From Chimonanthus salicifolius (taxonomy: Eukaryota > Streptophyta > Magnoliopsida > Laurales > Calycanthaceae), in contig CM023539.1 in assembly GCA_013350335.1 (NCBI GenBank), forward strand, positions 69,150,781 to 69,214,780: a stretch of 64,000 bases of DNA. The letters run 5' to 3'. The notes below the pieces were generated by a model. The model saw only the letters and a list, made by a program, of their open reading frames with translations, searched no databases and was not told the origin of the DNA. Made by a program: the position numbers and the translations under genes. Positions within the stretch are counted from its first letter, which is position 1; the number at the start of each line of letters is the position of its first letter. Below, in pieces: positions 1 through 11,040 of this stretch.

Positions 1-1374
1 ATCATGGGTTCGGCCATGATGTATGGCCGAACCCCATGAGATGTTTTGTGGATCAAACATTAACTTAGGCAATTGTTTTAATGATTGAAAAGATGGGATT
101 ATGGAATGATAGCCATGGATGGCATTTTCATAAATAGGTGTGAAAATGGTAAGCCATGGGTTCGGCCATGGTGTATGGCCGAACCCCATGGGGTTTTGTT
201 TATGGACCTAGAACCTTGTAGATCAAGTGGGACTTGGCGTTGATTTATTATTATTTTATAAGGTAACGGGATCTCGCAAGCGGTGCGCGATCGGTGATCG
301 ATTCTTGGACGAAAGACGCAAGCACACGTTAGCGGTCTTTGGTAAGATTCTACCTCTTTGAAACCATGGGTTTATGTACTTTGTATTTTATCTTATTTTT
401 TATGAGATTAGGTTTCAAAGGATATGCTTTATGTTGAATTTCATATGCTATGTTTATTTGTATAAATAGCATGTGTTGGATATGTTTCAAAGGTGATTTT
501 AAATGCTATGTTTTATGTTAGAAAATAGCATGTGTTTCATTGGCATCTCATGCATGGCATGGGATGGAGGATTTGTAACCGGAGGGGTCACACTCTGCGG
601 GGAAACCAAAAAACCTATGTGCGGTACCTTGATGTGATTTCCATCAAGAAGATTCCTCAGGGTCCACACTCCGTCGGGGCGTCCGAAATACCTATGTGGT
701 GGGTACATTTATGTACATGTGATGGGTGGGACTCATTGCATTTGTCACCATTGCATGGCATGGATTTTACATGGTTTTGGATATTATGTTATAATATATG
801 TTTTGTACTAACCATGTGTCAACCGTAATTGGAATACCTACTGGGCGCGTTGTTCTAACGCCCTACTTCTATCCTAGTTGATGACACAGGTAATCAGGGG
901 AACGAGGAACACAAGACGGGCCAGGCATAGGAGTTTGGAAGACTTATTTAATATGTTTTTTAATAAAGTTACTTATGGACTTGTAATTGAGTAACTAGTT
1001 TCGGAATGTAATAACTTAGATGGTCGGATGTTTAGTTTGATGATTATAACATTTTAATAATGAATAAGGACTTGACGTACTTTGATATCTGAATTAGAAT
1101 AGAATTTAGTTCTATTATGATTCGCATTTTGATGTTATGATTCCGCAGGTTATGATTTTATTCCGCATGTTGATATTACTATATGTGAACCATTTTCGTG
1201 GACTTAGTCCATGCACACATAGGGTTGGCCAGTTAAGGGTCAGACTTTGGAAGTTCGGATTTAGCTCGCGTAGTGACGTCCCGCGCTCTATCACTCTACT
1301 CTGTTATAAAATATATATATATATATATTCTGAATTTAAGGGAAACAACGAGTGAAAAAGGGCGGGGCGTTATA
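1..1374 (+). mobile_element. 3' part of a chromovirus (Ty3/gypsy) LTR, cut by the window edge
   Basis: This is the right-hand part of an LTR of the same family as those at 6221-9263, 53622-57112 and 58202-61743. Shared landmarks in order are palindromic GGTTCGGCCAT units (7-33, 159-185), the box GGGCGCGTTG..CTAACGCCC (843-863), a (TA)n run near 1311-1329 and the terminal block GGGCGGGGCGTTATA ending at 1374. A primer-binding site follows at once, so this is a 5' LTR rather than a solo LTR. The left end lies outside the window. The short reading frames inside are not genes. Confidence 0.85.
7..185. repeat. Two hairpin-forming GGTTCGGCCAT palindromes
   Basis: Units at 7-33 and 159-185 each read GGTTCGGCCAT, a 5-base loop, then ATGGCCGAACC, an 11-bp perfect stem. 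They match the arrays in the other three LTRs of this family. Confidence 0.85.
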
Positions 1375-1376
1375 GT

Positions 1377-1388
1377 TGATATCAGAGC
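1377..1388 (+). other. LTR retrotransposon primer-binding site (initiator Met tRNA)
   Basis: TGATATCAGAGC lies two bases after the LTR end and matches the canonical plant iMet primer site TGGTATCAGAGC at 11 of 12 positions. It proves a plus-strand element whose first LTR ends at 1374. Confidence 0.85.
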
Positions 1389-1560
1389 GAACCCGAAACA
1401 TTGAATCTCTCGGAGTAAATTAATCCGGTCTCGTACATTAATTTACTTCGTTAGACTCAGACGGATGATAGCAAAGGAAGTACAGTCAAGAGGAAGAGCA
1501 AGACCGGAGAGAGAGAATTAGTTAGAATCTATCCTAGCGTGCTCTAAACCTACAGTTAAC
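1389..1560 (+). mobile_element. Short leader remnant of the chromovirus internal region
   Basis: The sequence after the primer site has the purine-rich leader character expected before gag, but no gag frame can be followed. Near 1560 the composition changes to the mosaic described next. The right boundary is inferred from composition alone. Confidence 0.4.
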
Positions 1561-2624
1561 AACTTGCCTCAGGTAGTCCATTACCGAACCTACCGTGGCT
1601 ACATACAACTACAAAGCAAGAAAGAGAGAACTCAGGGGGGCTTAGAGGCCTTATTACACTACCAGTGCATGAAGGAATTCTTAAACCATCCTACAGGAAA
1701 GACTCTCTCTACTTCCTTGGGGAGAGTGGCCAACATCTCTATTGGTACTACCAGCAGAGGTACCTACTTCCATCCCTTACTCACTCATATCACTGTCCTA
1801 AAGGCTATCACAAACAAGAAGCCATGAGTCCTTAGTACACTACCAGTAAGTTAAGGAAATTCATGTAAGTCCTAAAGGGAGAAAGCAGGAGCGAGAGACG
1901 CTAGAAGCGAAAGCGGAAAGCACGAGCACCTCGGCACGAGATGAGCCCTAAGCACCATGAGCACGAGATCAGCGCTCCTCACTACGATTGATTGCCTCGT
2001 CTTGAAACAAGAAAAAGGTTAGGGGTTACAGACAAAAAAAAAGAAGGAAGGGCTTTAAGAGTAAACATCAGAGTCAATCTCAGATGCCTTACCACGCTAA
2101 GCTGCTAAGCAAGGTCGTTAACACCCTAAGCGTCATCGATTCGTTCTTCTATCAAGTGATGAACTCGCCTCACGGAAATCAGCCTTAAGGTTAACTCCTG
2201 CTTCCCCAGACTATTTGAAAGTTCGAGCCGAGCCTACGCTTCGCTTCCTTTCTTTACCGGGGACTAATTCAAAACCTTTTAGCTAGCATCACCTAATCCG
2301 GAAAGCCTAGCACAGCCCTTCGACTCGTGATTCTTTCACGGGAAGAACTCGCATTCACGGGCTTGGCTTCCTTCCCTGTTTCCCTATCGCCTTATTAAAG
2401 GGCTTAGTTTATGGTACCGATAGATCAACATTGGCTTTAATTTCATTCGATGAGGCTGGCTTCCTTGGCCTTGACCTTTGAGGCGCCCACCCACCGCCCT
2501 TCCCTTTATTGATGCAATGCCCCAAAGCAAAGGAATTCAATTTCACTTCCAAAGTATGATAAACAGACACATCCGCATCATCCTCCGAAGAAAGATTCGA
2601 AGGAAGAAGCATCAGCTGAAGCAG

Positions 2625-2653
2625 AAGAGGAGAAGTAGGACTTTCTTCCCAGA
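2625..2653 (+). repeat. 29-bp direct repeat, copy 1
   Basis: AAGAGGAGAAGTAGGACTTT and the following nine bases recur at 3542-3570 with one mismatch. The flanks also share GAAGCAGAAGA-type wording, so a larger diverged duplication inside the mitochondrial-like tract is likely. Confidence 0.75.
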
Positions 2654-3541
2654 ATCGGAGCAGAGGAAGGGCGGAGTAGCTTCTTTTCCACCAAAGTATG
2701 AAGAATGAAATGAATTCCATTGTTGCTTAGCTTTGTGCTTTTGTTGTTGTTCGCGCTAAAGCTTTAGCTATGTGATTGCTGCCTAGCGTTGGTTCGCTAT
2801 GCTAGCTTGCTTTCTACCTTCCAACTACTTCTACCTTAACCCTAGGAGAAAAGGTCTCTTAACGCTTTTCCTTCGCTCTGGATTCCGAGCCATTCCCTCA
2901 GCCCTTTCTTTCTTTCTGTGCCTTCGCTTTAGCTTATGCTACTAAATGGGCTAAGGTCTTTGTTGTCACATCCTCCGGGCTCTCATTCGGATTCTCGACC
3001 AACCTATCTGCCGCTCTGACTCGCATTGTTTGGTGCGCCCAGCTAGCCTCCTCGCTCCTTCCCCATAGGGCCAAGGGCCTTCTTTTTTTGCATGCTTCAA
3101 ATAAGGGCTAGGGTGGTGTAGTAAGGTAAGGGGTGGGTTGGGAAGGAACAAAGCACACACAAAGCTAAGCAATAGCAGAGCAAGCCAAGCAAGCAGCCAA
3201 TGCGAGGGCGGTGGGTGGGAAAAGAGAAGTATGGTGGGTAAGGTAACCGTTCTTTCGTCCTAAGACCTAGCTTCTGTTGTCTTTCGGTATCCATCCGTAG
3301 GGGAAGAATAAGAATAAGGTAATAGCCAAGAGGGAATGAATGAATGAATTTCCAAATCCCAAAGAAGCTGTTTCAGAAACAGACGCTGAAGGATCAGCTA
3401 AAGCAGAAGAATAAGAGAAAGCTGAAGCAGCTAAAGCATCCGCAGAAGAGGAAACCATTGTTGATCCTATGGGGTAGGAAGCCCCAAGCCAACCCTTTCT
3501 TCCCAGGGTGGAACCAGAATCAAGAGATTTCACCGAAGCAT

Positions 3542-3570
3542 AAGAGGAGAAGTAGGACTTTCTTTCCAGA
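3542..3570 (+). repeat. 29-bp direct repeat, copy 2
   Basis: This is the partner of the repeat at 2625-2653, with one difference in 29 bases. Short repeats like this are common in plant mitochondrial DNA. Confidence 0.75.
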
Positions 3571-3615
3571 CCAGAATCAATAGGAACCGTTCTCCTAACC
3601 CACCAAGAATTCGAA

Positions 3616-3912
3616 TCACTTTGCGGAGTCTGGCACTGGTTTTTGGATGGATGCAAGTTGATCACATAAGCCCTTGAAACGATGTTGATATTCAGAAATA
3701 GATGACGAACCTCTCTTGCAGGCCTAAAGTTCCAAACGAAGCAGCGTCTCTATCTCTCGAGCTTGCGACTGTTGGGAAAAGTGCTCATGAAGTGCTGTCC
3801 TGATCTCATGAGCAGATGTGAGATCAATTACTTGAGCTAGAACTTTTTGAGAAAGGGTGGAATTTTGCCAGCTCACCAGCAGTTGATCTTTGCAGATCCA
3901 GCAAGCCCCAGC
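3616..3912 (-). pseudogene. Ty1/copia gag (UBN2-type) relic
   Basis: The minus strand reads a stretch typical of copia capsid proteins: KDQLLVSWQNSTLSQ, then VLAQVIDLTSAHEIRTAL, then HFSQQSQAREIETLL (about 3726-3912). After a stop and frame change it continues with SSSISEYQHRFKGLCDQLAS and PVPDSAK, ending in a stop at 3616-3618. The order (W..LL.W...L...VL..V, then SRAR-like, then SI.EY...) is that of the gag-polypeptide family. Only about 100 residues remain, no pol follows, and a frameshift separates the halves. Its place inside mitochondrial-like DNA is notable, since plant mitochondrial genomes commonly carry copia fragments. Confidence 0.75.
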
Positions 3913-4367
3913 TTCAAAGCCGTCTCGCTTTGAAATGGTCTCACTTTTGAAGCAAACGCCTTACAGAAATCAAGAAGCTATCGTGGCCCACCCTCTTAAC
4001 AAACGACCATAAGCCTCCCCTCATCTCATTGAGAAAGAACTATCCATTGATATCTGAGCCTAAGGCCCATATCTAGATCCAGACAGCCACGGCTGGCTCA
4101 CTTGCAGCTACTCAAATAGATTTTCGAATGCTAAGCTAATTCTTAGGGCCTGGCATTCTATACCGGCATGTGAAAGAGATTAATACTACCATTCATAGAC
4201 ATGAGGAAAATCGGACGATAGAAGATAAATACAAACGATAATGTTAACGTCTTATCATCCGCTGCATAGCTTCCTACTAGTAGGAATGCCAACATCCAAG
4301 AAGAGAGCTACCATCTAGCTACTCGGCTCGGAGAGGACTACTAGATTTAAGAACTAAGGTTAGTTTT

Positions 4368-4388
4368 ATGCTTAACACATTCAAGTCG
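4368..4388 (+). other. Diverged second copy of an rRNA 5'-end motif
   Basis: ATGCTTAACACATTCAAGTC plus one base is close to the motif at 4691-4719, with one internal difference. It is too short to call an rRNA gene and is best read as a short duplicated fragment. Confidence 0.4.
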
Positions 4389-4690
4389 TAGAACTGCGGA
4401 ATAAAAACCTAACCCTAAGAGAGAGATTCTTTTTTTCCTTCGGACCCTCGCTCTCAATCACGGGAAGAAAGAATATAGAAGTCCCGCTTCAATTGTTTCC
4501 TATAGCCAGATATATAGAAGGGATTCTAAGGCATTCTAATGACAAATTTAGGGGTATAAACGAAGATACTTACAAGACAATGGAATTAGATAAGACGAAA
4601 AGACGATGAAGCAGACTAAATGTTAGTGTGTGTTATAAATGGTTTGATCGTCTGCAGAGGAAGCGAGCTGGATCAAACAACGTGAGACTT

Positions 4691-4719
4691 GCTATATGCT
4701 TAACACATGCAAGTCGAAC
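4691..4719 (+). other. Fragment of small-subunit rRNA 5' region (mitochondrial rrn18-like)
   Basis: The run beginning GCTATATGCTTAACACATGC and ending AAGTCGAAC is the conserved segment near the 5' end of bacterial-type SSU rRNA and has the plant mitochondrial wording. Sequence on both sides is not rRNA, so this is a short fragment and not a functional gene. Confidence 0.6.
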
Positions 4720-6215
4720 CTTCTTTGAACGGCAGCAATCATATCTTTTGGAAAAAGACAAATTATTTAACCTCAAGTGGCGAGCTCTCAATCAGTACTT
4801 GCATAAAGTGAGCAAATTGAAACACTAGCTTAGTCGATTGACCCCTAATTTGGCGGGGAGCCTGTGCTTCAATTGGCGAAGCCTCACAGCCGGTCGTGCT
4901 TCCGCCCTTGCCTAAAGGAAGAACTCAAACAAGAAACATAGACAATCACATTCACTTGAGGATAGCAATTGAGGGAAACCAAATGAAGAAATCAAGCAAA
5001 TTACTTAAACTTTGATTCCTTATCCACTAAGTTCACTAGCGGTTTAGTTCTTTAAGCCCTATAGTTTGCCTATATTAGCCCATTAAAAGACCAACTAAAC
5101 CAACATCTGGCAAATTAAGAAAACAGCAACTTATTCTCCTATCGGAAAATAGGACGCAAATAGAGGAAGATCAGCTGTTTTGAGCGGAGAATCGGACGCA
5201 AAAAGTGGAAGTTCGGTTGCTTATCTAATGAAAAAGAAAGAAATGATCAAAATGGAAATGATTTGAGAGGCCCCCACAAGGTTAGGTCATTTTTGTCCTG
5301 CATCAACCTCCCCGGGTTTCAAGAGAACGCGCCCTCGAGTTCATTGCTTCGATGGATTTCATGGCGCGATCATTGTACCACCTTAAGTTATGCCACCAAA
5401 TCTCATCATTGGATGGTTGCTTGTTGCAATGTATCAAATACATGAAGATTTTGTTTTTGTTTATCTTCTCATTCCCGTGCTTCCTAGCATACTTCCATTT
5501 CCAGGGTTGATTTTCTTTGAAATAACTCAACAGTTGTGGACTTCTTGACAACCAATACATGTCACTGTTGGGATCACTATTAGCCATTCCATCTGCCAAT
5601 GATCTTGCCCTGTTTTAGGCATAATTAGCATGGTCAACAATATTCTCTAAGCCCTTTACAGAGGTCGCAGTGAGGACATAGATATCTCCAAAGTATCCTC
5701 CATTTACTGTCAAAGCATTGTCAAAGAACTTTTCAAGAATTGCTTTAGAATGATCCTGGTCAACAGCATCTGTAGTCTCTCTCCTTGTCACATTTGCCAC
5801 ATCAAAATCTGTAATTGTTCCACCTGTCCAATCTTCACTGACTTCCTATTAGAAATAAGATTTACAGGATGGATTGTCAAAATCAAATAAACAATCCAAA
5901 ATTTCAACTATTGTTAGCTGAATCACAACATTTTCTTTTGTATCAAGGAAGGGAACAACAACACCATACGTTGTCGATTGTTTCTCTTTCTCTTGATCAT
6001 CATCAGAGTCATTGGCTGCAGGTGGTTCTAGCAGCTGAATGGTTTCTTCGTATGCCCAGTTAGGCGCAGGATCCCACTTAGGTTCATCATCCCAAATTGG
6101 ACCTGGATCGGCTATTGTTGATGAAATATCCTCTTCACCAACATCTTTCATCATATCACCTTCGTTCTTGTCGCCATCTCTAGGCGTGGCCTGAGTTTCT
6201 CGAGTGATAGCAACT

Positions 6216-6220
6216 TGATC
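6216..6220 (+). other. Target-site duplication TGATC (left)
   Basis: TGATC lies immediately before TGTAACACC at 6221 and recurs immediately after the LTR end at 9264-9268. This 5-bp perfect duplication is the size made by Ty3/gypsy integrase. Confidence 0.9.
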
Positions 6221-7482
6221 TGTAACACCACGGATTTTCAATTCATGAATATATATGGAAATTGTCCATTTAATTTGTGAATTAATGGAGATAGACCTTA
6301 GATGGGTAAGGAATTGGGTCAATTGTCCAATTAAGACCCAACGGATTATGGATAAGGTTCAATTGAAATAAATGGGTAAGATTCATTTAATTGGGTTAAG
6401 GTTGTCAATTGGGTCAAATGCCCAATTGGGACCCAATGGGTCATGGTTGACTTGGTGGACCACCAAATGAGTTCAAGTTTAATTAAGGTGTGGCTGAATT
6501 AAATTGGATTAAGTCCAATTGAGTAAGTTCAAAATGGAATCAATGGATTGAGTTAATGAATGAGTACAAGTCTTGAGTTTAAAAGAATTAAAATATTTGA
6601 GTTAAGGTGAGTTGAATGGGAAGTTAATGGGACTTTCATTACATCTCATAAGACCAAACCAAGGTGTACACACGTTGGGGAGGTGGGAGTTTCATCTCAT
6701 GGGATGAAACTCCAAAGGAAATATTAATGAGGAGGTGAAGGGTTTTTGTTGTTACACAAGACATACTCAAGAGTACACGTTGGGGAGATGGAGGGTTTCC
6801 ATCACACAGTTGGAGAGTTTCATCTCATGGGATGAAACTCCAAAGGAAATATTAATGAGGAGGTGAAGAGTTATAGTTGTTACAAAAGGGGCATCACCCA
6901 AAAGACACCACCCTTGGCCGATCCCCCTCTCAAGACAATAAACACTTAGAGTATTTTCTATCTCAAGCTTCTCTCCCTCTCACTCAAGGCCTACCCTCCC
7001 TCTAAGACAAAGGAGAAAGGACTTAGAGTTTTCCATCTCAAGCTCCTCTCCCTCTCACAAGAACCCTAAGGCCGACCCTCTCACAAGAACCCTAAGGCTG
7101 ACCCTCTCATAAAGACAAAGGAAGAAGACTTAGATTCTCCCTCTCAAACTCACACTTTGGCCGAAGATCAAGAATGAAGGAAGAAGAGGCTAAGGAAGGA
7201 AAAGAGCGGAGGAGCAAGTCGGAACGAGAGAAACCGAAGGAGTCGCGGAGTCGGTAAGTACTTGATAAGATTTTATTAAGTAAGAAAAGAGATTAAAAGA
7301 ACATCCCATTTTGGATTGGAGAGTTGGCCAAAATATCATGGCCCATGGATTTAAAATCCATTCAAGGAATGGGATGGATTGAACAAAGCAAGGGTGATTA
7401 GGGTTACCCATATGATTAATGGATATGATTAAGGGCACTACGTATATACGGCTTAAGCATGGAAAAGGTGGTCAAGGAATAT

Positions 7483-8025
7483 GGTTCGGCCATTGCATGG
7501 CCGAACCCTAATCTTGTTATGGCTAAGGACCTTATGCATGTCCCATGGAAGAAATGGTGAATGATCAAGAATCATGGTTTGGCCCTTGCATGGCCAAACC
7601 CTAAGTTTTATGTATAAGAACCCCATCAAAGGATCAAATCTTGGATGTATGATTTTTTTAAAGAAAATGATGAACCATAGGGTTCGGCCATGTTGTATGG
7701 CCGAACCCCATGGAGGGAGATTATTGATGTTTAAAGAGTTTTTAAGGGTGAGAATGATGGAAGAATATTAACAATGTAAATGGTCTCAAATGTTGTAAAG
7801 GGTGGAGAACCAAGGACCATGGGTTCGGCCATGTTGTATGGCCGAACCCCATGGAGAAATATTAATGAATTTATTATGGATCTTTGGGTTTTAAATGATG
7901 AATCTAAGTGTATGATTAAACCCCCCATGGAGGGACTTTATTTATGGACCTAAAATTGTAAATGATTTAAAGGAGAAGATGGGAAATGAGGCATCATGGG
8001 TTCGGCCATGGTGTATGGCCTAACC
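7483..8025. repeat. Array of five GGTTCGGCCAT hairpins
   Basis: Palindromic units start at about 7483, 7577, 7681, 7822 and 7999, spaced 94-177 bases. The second has matched changes on both arms (GGTTTGGCC / GGCCAAACC), so pairing is kept. The last has one arm altered (CCTAACCCC). The spacers are AT-rich and only weakly alike. Confidence 0.85.
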
Positions 8026-8463
8026 CCATGGATCATTTTAATGGGTCATTTAGAGATTTATGCATGTTTCTATAAATGAATGATTAAGCTAGGAAATGAA
8101 GGGAATGGTTTAAATTAATTAGAATAATTAATTTAGTTATTTTATGGAATTAAATGGATCACCAAATTGATGTATGTGTTAAATGTAATAAGGTAACGGG
8201 ATTTCACAAACGGTGTACGATCGCTTGACACGATTGGTGATCAATTTTTGGACGAAAACACAAGGACCCGTTATTTGGACGTTGGTAGGATTCCTACCTT
8301 ATTGAAAACCATGGAATATGTACATGTGAATGTTTTACTTGAATTATTTTGGTATCAAATGATATATCTTAATGATGAGATTTTAATGCTATGATATGTA
8401 TTATTACATAGCATGTTTGCACTTACATCTCATGCATGGCATGAGAGTTATTAAATGTAACCA

Positions 8464-8640
8464 GAGATCCACGCTCCGTCGGGGCGTCCGTAAGGCATTC
8501 GTGGGGGTAACTTGATATGCATTATCCATCAAGAGGGATGTATGATTGATTTGTAACCGGAGATCCACGCTCCGTTGGGGCGTCCGTAAGGCATTCGTGG
8601 GGATACCTTGATGAGGATTTTCCATCAAGAGGATACTATG
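8464..8640 (+). repeat. Two-copy 96-bp tandem repeat in the LTR
   Basis: GAGATCCACGCTCCGT, GGGGCGTCCGTAAGGCATTC and CTTGAT..CATCAAGAGG occur twice with a 96-base offset (about 8465 and 8561). The LTR at 1-1374 carries a diverged version near 575-700. Confidence 0.8.
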
Positions 8641-9263
8641 TGATTGTGATATAGATGATGGGTGGGACTCATGGCATATGACACCCATGGCATGGCATTT
8701 ACCTGCAGGGTTTTGATATTATAATATTTATGTGATTTTGTTTATAATAATCCATGTGTTGACCTTACTCGGATTACCTACTGGGCGCGTTGTCTAACGC
8801 CCTACTTCTACCTTAGATGATGACACAGGAAATGGATGGAACGAAGGACGCGATCGAAACCAAGCTTAGGAGCTTGGATAATTTAGTTTCACTTTATTTA
8901 AGTTTATTCATGGACAATGTAATTTGAGTAGCTAGTATTTGGGAATGTAATAGCTTAGACTAATTGCTACGGATCGAATGATGATTAATCTGGATTAAGT
9001 TAATTTATATTGATTGCCTTCCTTGCTAAGTAAGTATTGTAATCTGATGTTATTTCTGCAATGGGTATTCCGCAAGTCGTAGTATAGCGTGTGAAATGTT
9101 TTAGTGCACTTGTCCACGCACACGCATGGTTGGCCAGTTAAGGGTTGGGCTTTGGAAGCTCGGACTTAGCTCGCATCATGACGTTCCCGTTCTCTTTCAC
9201 TCTTTATTTTTTTAAAAAAAAATACTCTGATTTTAGGCGTGTGAAAAAGGGCGGGGCGTTACA

Positions 9264-9268
9264 TGATC
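9264..9268 (+). other. Target-site duplication TGATC (right)
   Basis: This is an identical copy of 6216-6220, directly after the LTR terminal ACA. Confidence 0.9.
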
Positions 9269-9521
9269 AAATACCTCTTCAAACAAATCTTCATTGGAGT
9301 CTTCAATGGGGAAGACCCAAGAAGGCTCGTTTACACTTACTTTTTCAAGTGATTTCACTCGGAGTCTTCATTCTTTTAACTTTGCGCTCATAGAGCTGAA
9401 GGACTCCATAGGTTTAAGATTCTCTAACTGCAGCATTGCAACGGTTGCATTGGAGGTTTCCAACTGCAGTGAAGTTTCGACCATGGCTGCTTTCAAGGCC
9501 TTTTTTCTTAGAGGGAGCCAT

Positions 9522-11040
9522 ACACATACAATCCTAACATACCTTAACAGAGCTAAAGCAAATATAAGGGGACATAAACATTAAAAGAATGAGGACTTTA
9601 TGAATGAAATTTATTCCCGGCGGGCCAAGAAGAAAACAAGATGAAAAACTAACAATAAAACCACTTAAGGAACAATGCTGAGAGAATTAATTTACTAAAA
9701 TAAAAACAAAGAATAGACTTCCATAGGTACTCCCAGGCGGCGAAGTCAGGTATACAAATTGAGGAACGGGTAAGGAAACCGGATTTCAATTACTGGCCAT
9801 GGAATCCCTAAGGAACGAGACTTCCGCTAAAGTGAAATCTAATCCACAACAATCACAACAAATGATTAGGTTTGGCCTCCTATGGAAGGTCTTCGATATG
9901 GCAGCCGCAAAGGGGGTTAGTGAAATTCTAGAGGAATTATCTTCTATTTTCCCTTATCCATTTCATTTCTTCATTGAAGGTACAATTAGTGCTCCCTTCT
10001 TGGTCCTGGCTTAAACCAACCGATTAAAGGAAACTAATTGTTACTCATATCAAATGGTTCTCTCCGTATCATGAGATGGGATACTACGCGCTAAGAGCTA
10101 ACAAAAATAGGGCTTTCTTTTATAAAGAAATATGCCCCGCTGTTCAAAAAGAATTCCATATTCAAAAAAGAAGGGCAGATCGAAGCCAATTAAGTATTTC
10201 CTTCCCTACTGGCATGGATATATCAAGCAATCAAGTATGAGTAATTAAGTACATATCATACCAACCCGTGAGGGTGCAGCAACTCAAGTGTCTAAAGACC
10301 CTATTGCTTAAAAGGCAAAGAAAAATATGTGTACGAACTATTTAAGGCAGAAGAGATTCGAACTGGACCAATAAAATCTTGTAACTGTGAGTAAAGCATT
10401 ACAATAATTGGCTCGACCCTGATTGAGTTGCATTTAGATAAATGATATATCAAAGGCCTAACAACCGTAGGCTTTTCAAAACAAATACTTCAAGAGATAC
10501 CGGCTAAACCAAAATGGGATTTGTGCTTTCCTCTTAAAGTAGGGGTTGGACCAATAAGATACGTCACAAGTGGCCTTACTCTCTTTGTTTCAGAATGAGG
10601 ATGGGAAGCAACGCCTTCCACTCCAATAAATGATAGGACAGCTTTTGGTGCCTACTCTCGCAGAACGAAAGGAAAGCATAGACCTTACTAAAGGGATGGT
10701 TTTCCTTCTTTGGATAGGCTTTTATGGGAGCTATATGTTATTTTCATTTTTTCGAGAAAGACAAGCTTTCCTTATATTATATCCAATAAATACAAGTCTT
10801 ATACATTCAAGAGACGTGGCCACCACTAAAGAAAGGGAAACCCACTATTTACCCTACTATAGTATAGGGTGAGTCCTACTATATAGTATAGTTATAGTAC
10901 TAGAAAAACGGAGGGCTACTACTACTTTGACCGGGGGCCATTGGCATCTAATATGAACATGAGACTCATCTACGGTAAGCTCCCAGGACCATTTTAGATT
11001 CCTATAGTATTCAGGACAGATGATGATTCTCCTTGAAACC
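9522..11040. other. Mitochondrial-like DNA mosaic, no gene recognised
   Basis: The sequence resumes the character of 1561-5262. Two plus-strand frames look protein-like but match nothing I know: 9799-10014 (71 aa, FGLLWKVFDMAAAKGVSEIL) and 10630-10872 (80 aa, with the hydrophobic stretch GMVFLLWIGFYGSYMLFSFF). The second could be a fragment of a mitochondrial membrane-protein gene; I cannot support that further. The right border with the Sirevirus-like fragment lies between 10900 and 11100. Confidence 0.4.

Larger units (their letters stand above)
1561..5262. other. Mitochondrial-like DNA mosaic (possible NUMT)
   Basis: The base composition and wording (CTTCGCTTCCTTTCTTTACC-like runs, GAAGCGAAAGCGG runs, mixed purine tracts, no AT-rich nuclear spacer character) resemble plant mitochondrial intergenic DNA. 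Support includes a fragment matching the 5' end of small-subunit rRNA and a copia gag relic of the kind often carried in plant mitochondrial genomes. No complete mitochondrial gene is seen. It may be a nuclear insertion of mitochondrial DNA, or a mitochondrial contig placed in a nuclear scaffold. The call rests on recognition, not on an alignment. Confidence 0.5.
6221..9263 (+). mobile_element. Solo chromovirus LTR, 3.04 kb, perfect TSD
   Basis: The LTR begins TGTAACACC and ends GGGCGGGGCGTTACA, flanked by the perfect duplication TGATC. No internal region is present, so it is a solo LTR left by LTR-LTR recombination. Inside, in order: lineage-specific runs such as GACCCAATGGGTCATG near 6430, CT-rich leader-like blocks (6900-7150), a five-unit hairpin array (7483-8025), a two-copy 96-bp repeat (8464-8640), the box GGGCGCGTTG.CTAACGCCC (8783-8802) and the terminal GC block. 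Joining the flanks across the TSD restores continuity of the broken coding sequence on the minus strand, which confirms the borders. Confidence 0.93.
5303..9521 (-). pseudogene. Unrecognised broken coding sequence split by a solo LTR
   Basis: A minus-strand coding relic starts at an ATG (9519-9521, MAPSKKKG) and runs to the LTR border at 9264. It resumes at 6220 and continues in one frame to a stop at about 5303. The left block is acidic and rich in D/E (GDKNEGDMMKDVGEEDISS, then PIWDDEPKWDPAPNWAYEE, then DSDDDQEKEKQ). The later block reads GGYFGDIYVLTATSVKGLEN and, after a TAA, SDMYWLSRSPQLLSYFKE. In-frame stops lie near 5849, 5846 and 5615, and the first 90 codons contain frame changes. I do not recognise the protein. 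The acidic, W/P-rich middle and lack of known motifs could suit a structural protein of some retroelement or pararetrovirus-like sequence, but that is a guess. Confidence 0.5.

Noticed and set aside
532..828. 98-residue frame in the first LTR
   Set aside because: It lies within LTR sequence, overlaps an opposite-strand frame, and is not conserved in the other LTR copies.
4691..4719. A mitochondrial rRNA gene
   Set aside because: Only about 29 bases match and the flanks are not rRNA.
7483..8025. Regularly spaced palindromes as a CRISPR-like array
   Set aside because: Spacing varies from 94 to 177 bases, the host is a plant, there are no cas genes, and the array is inside an LTR with known borders.
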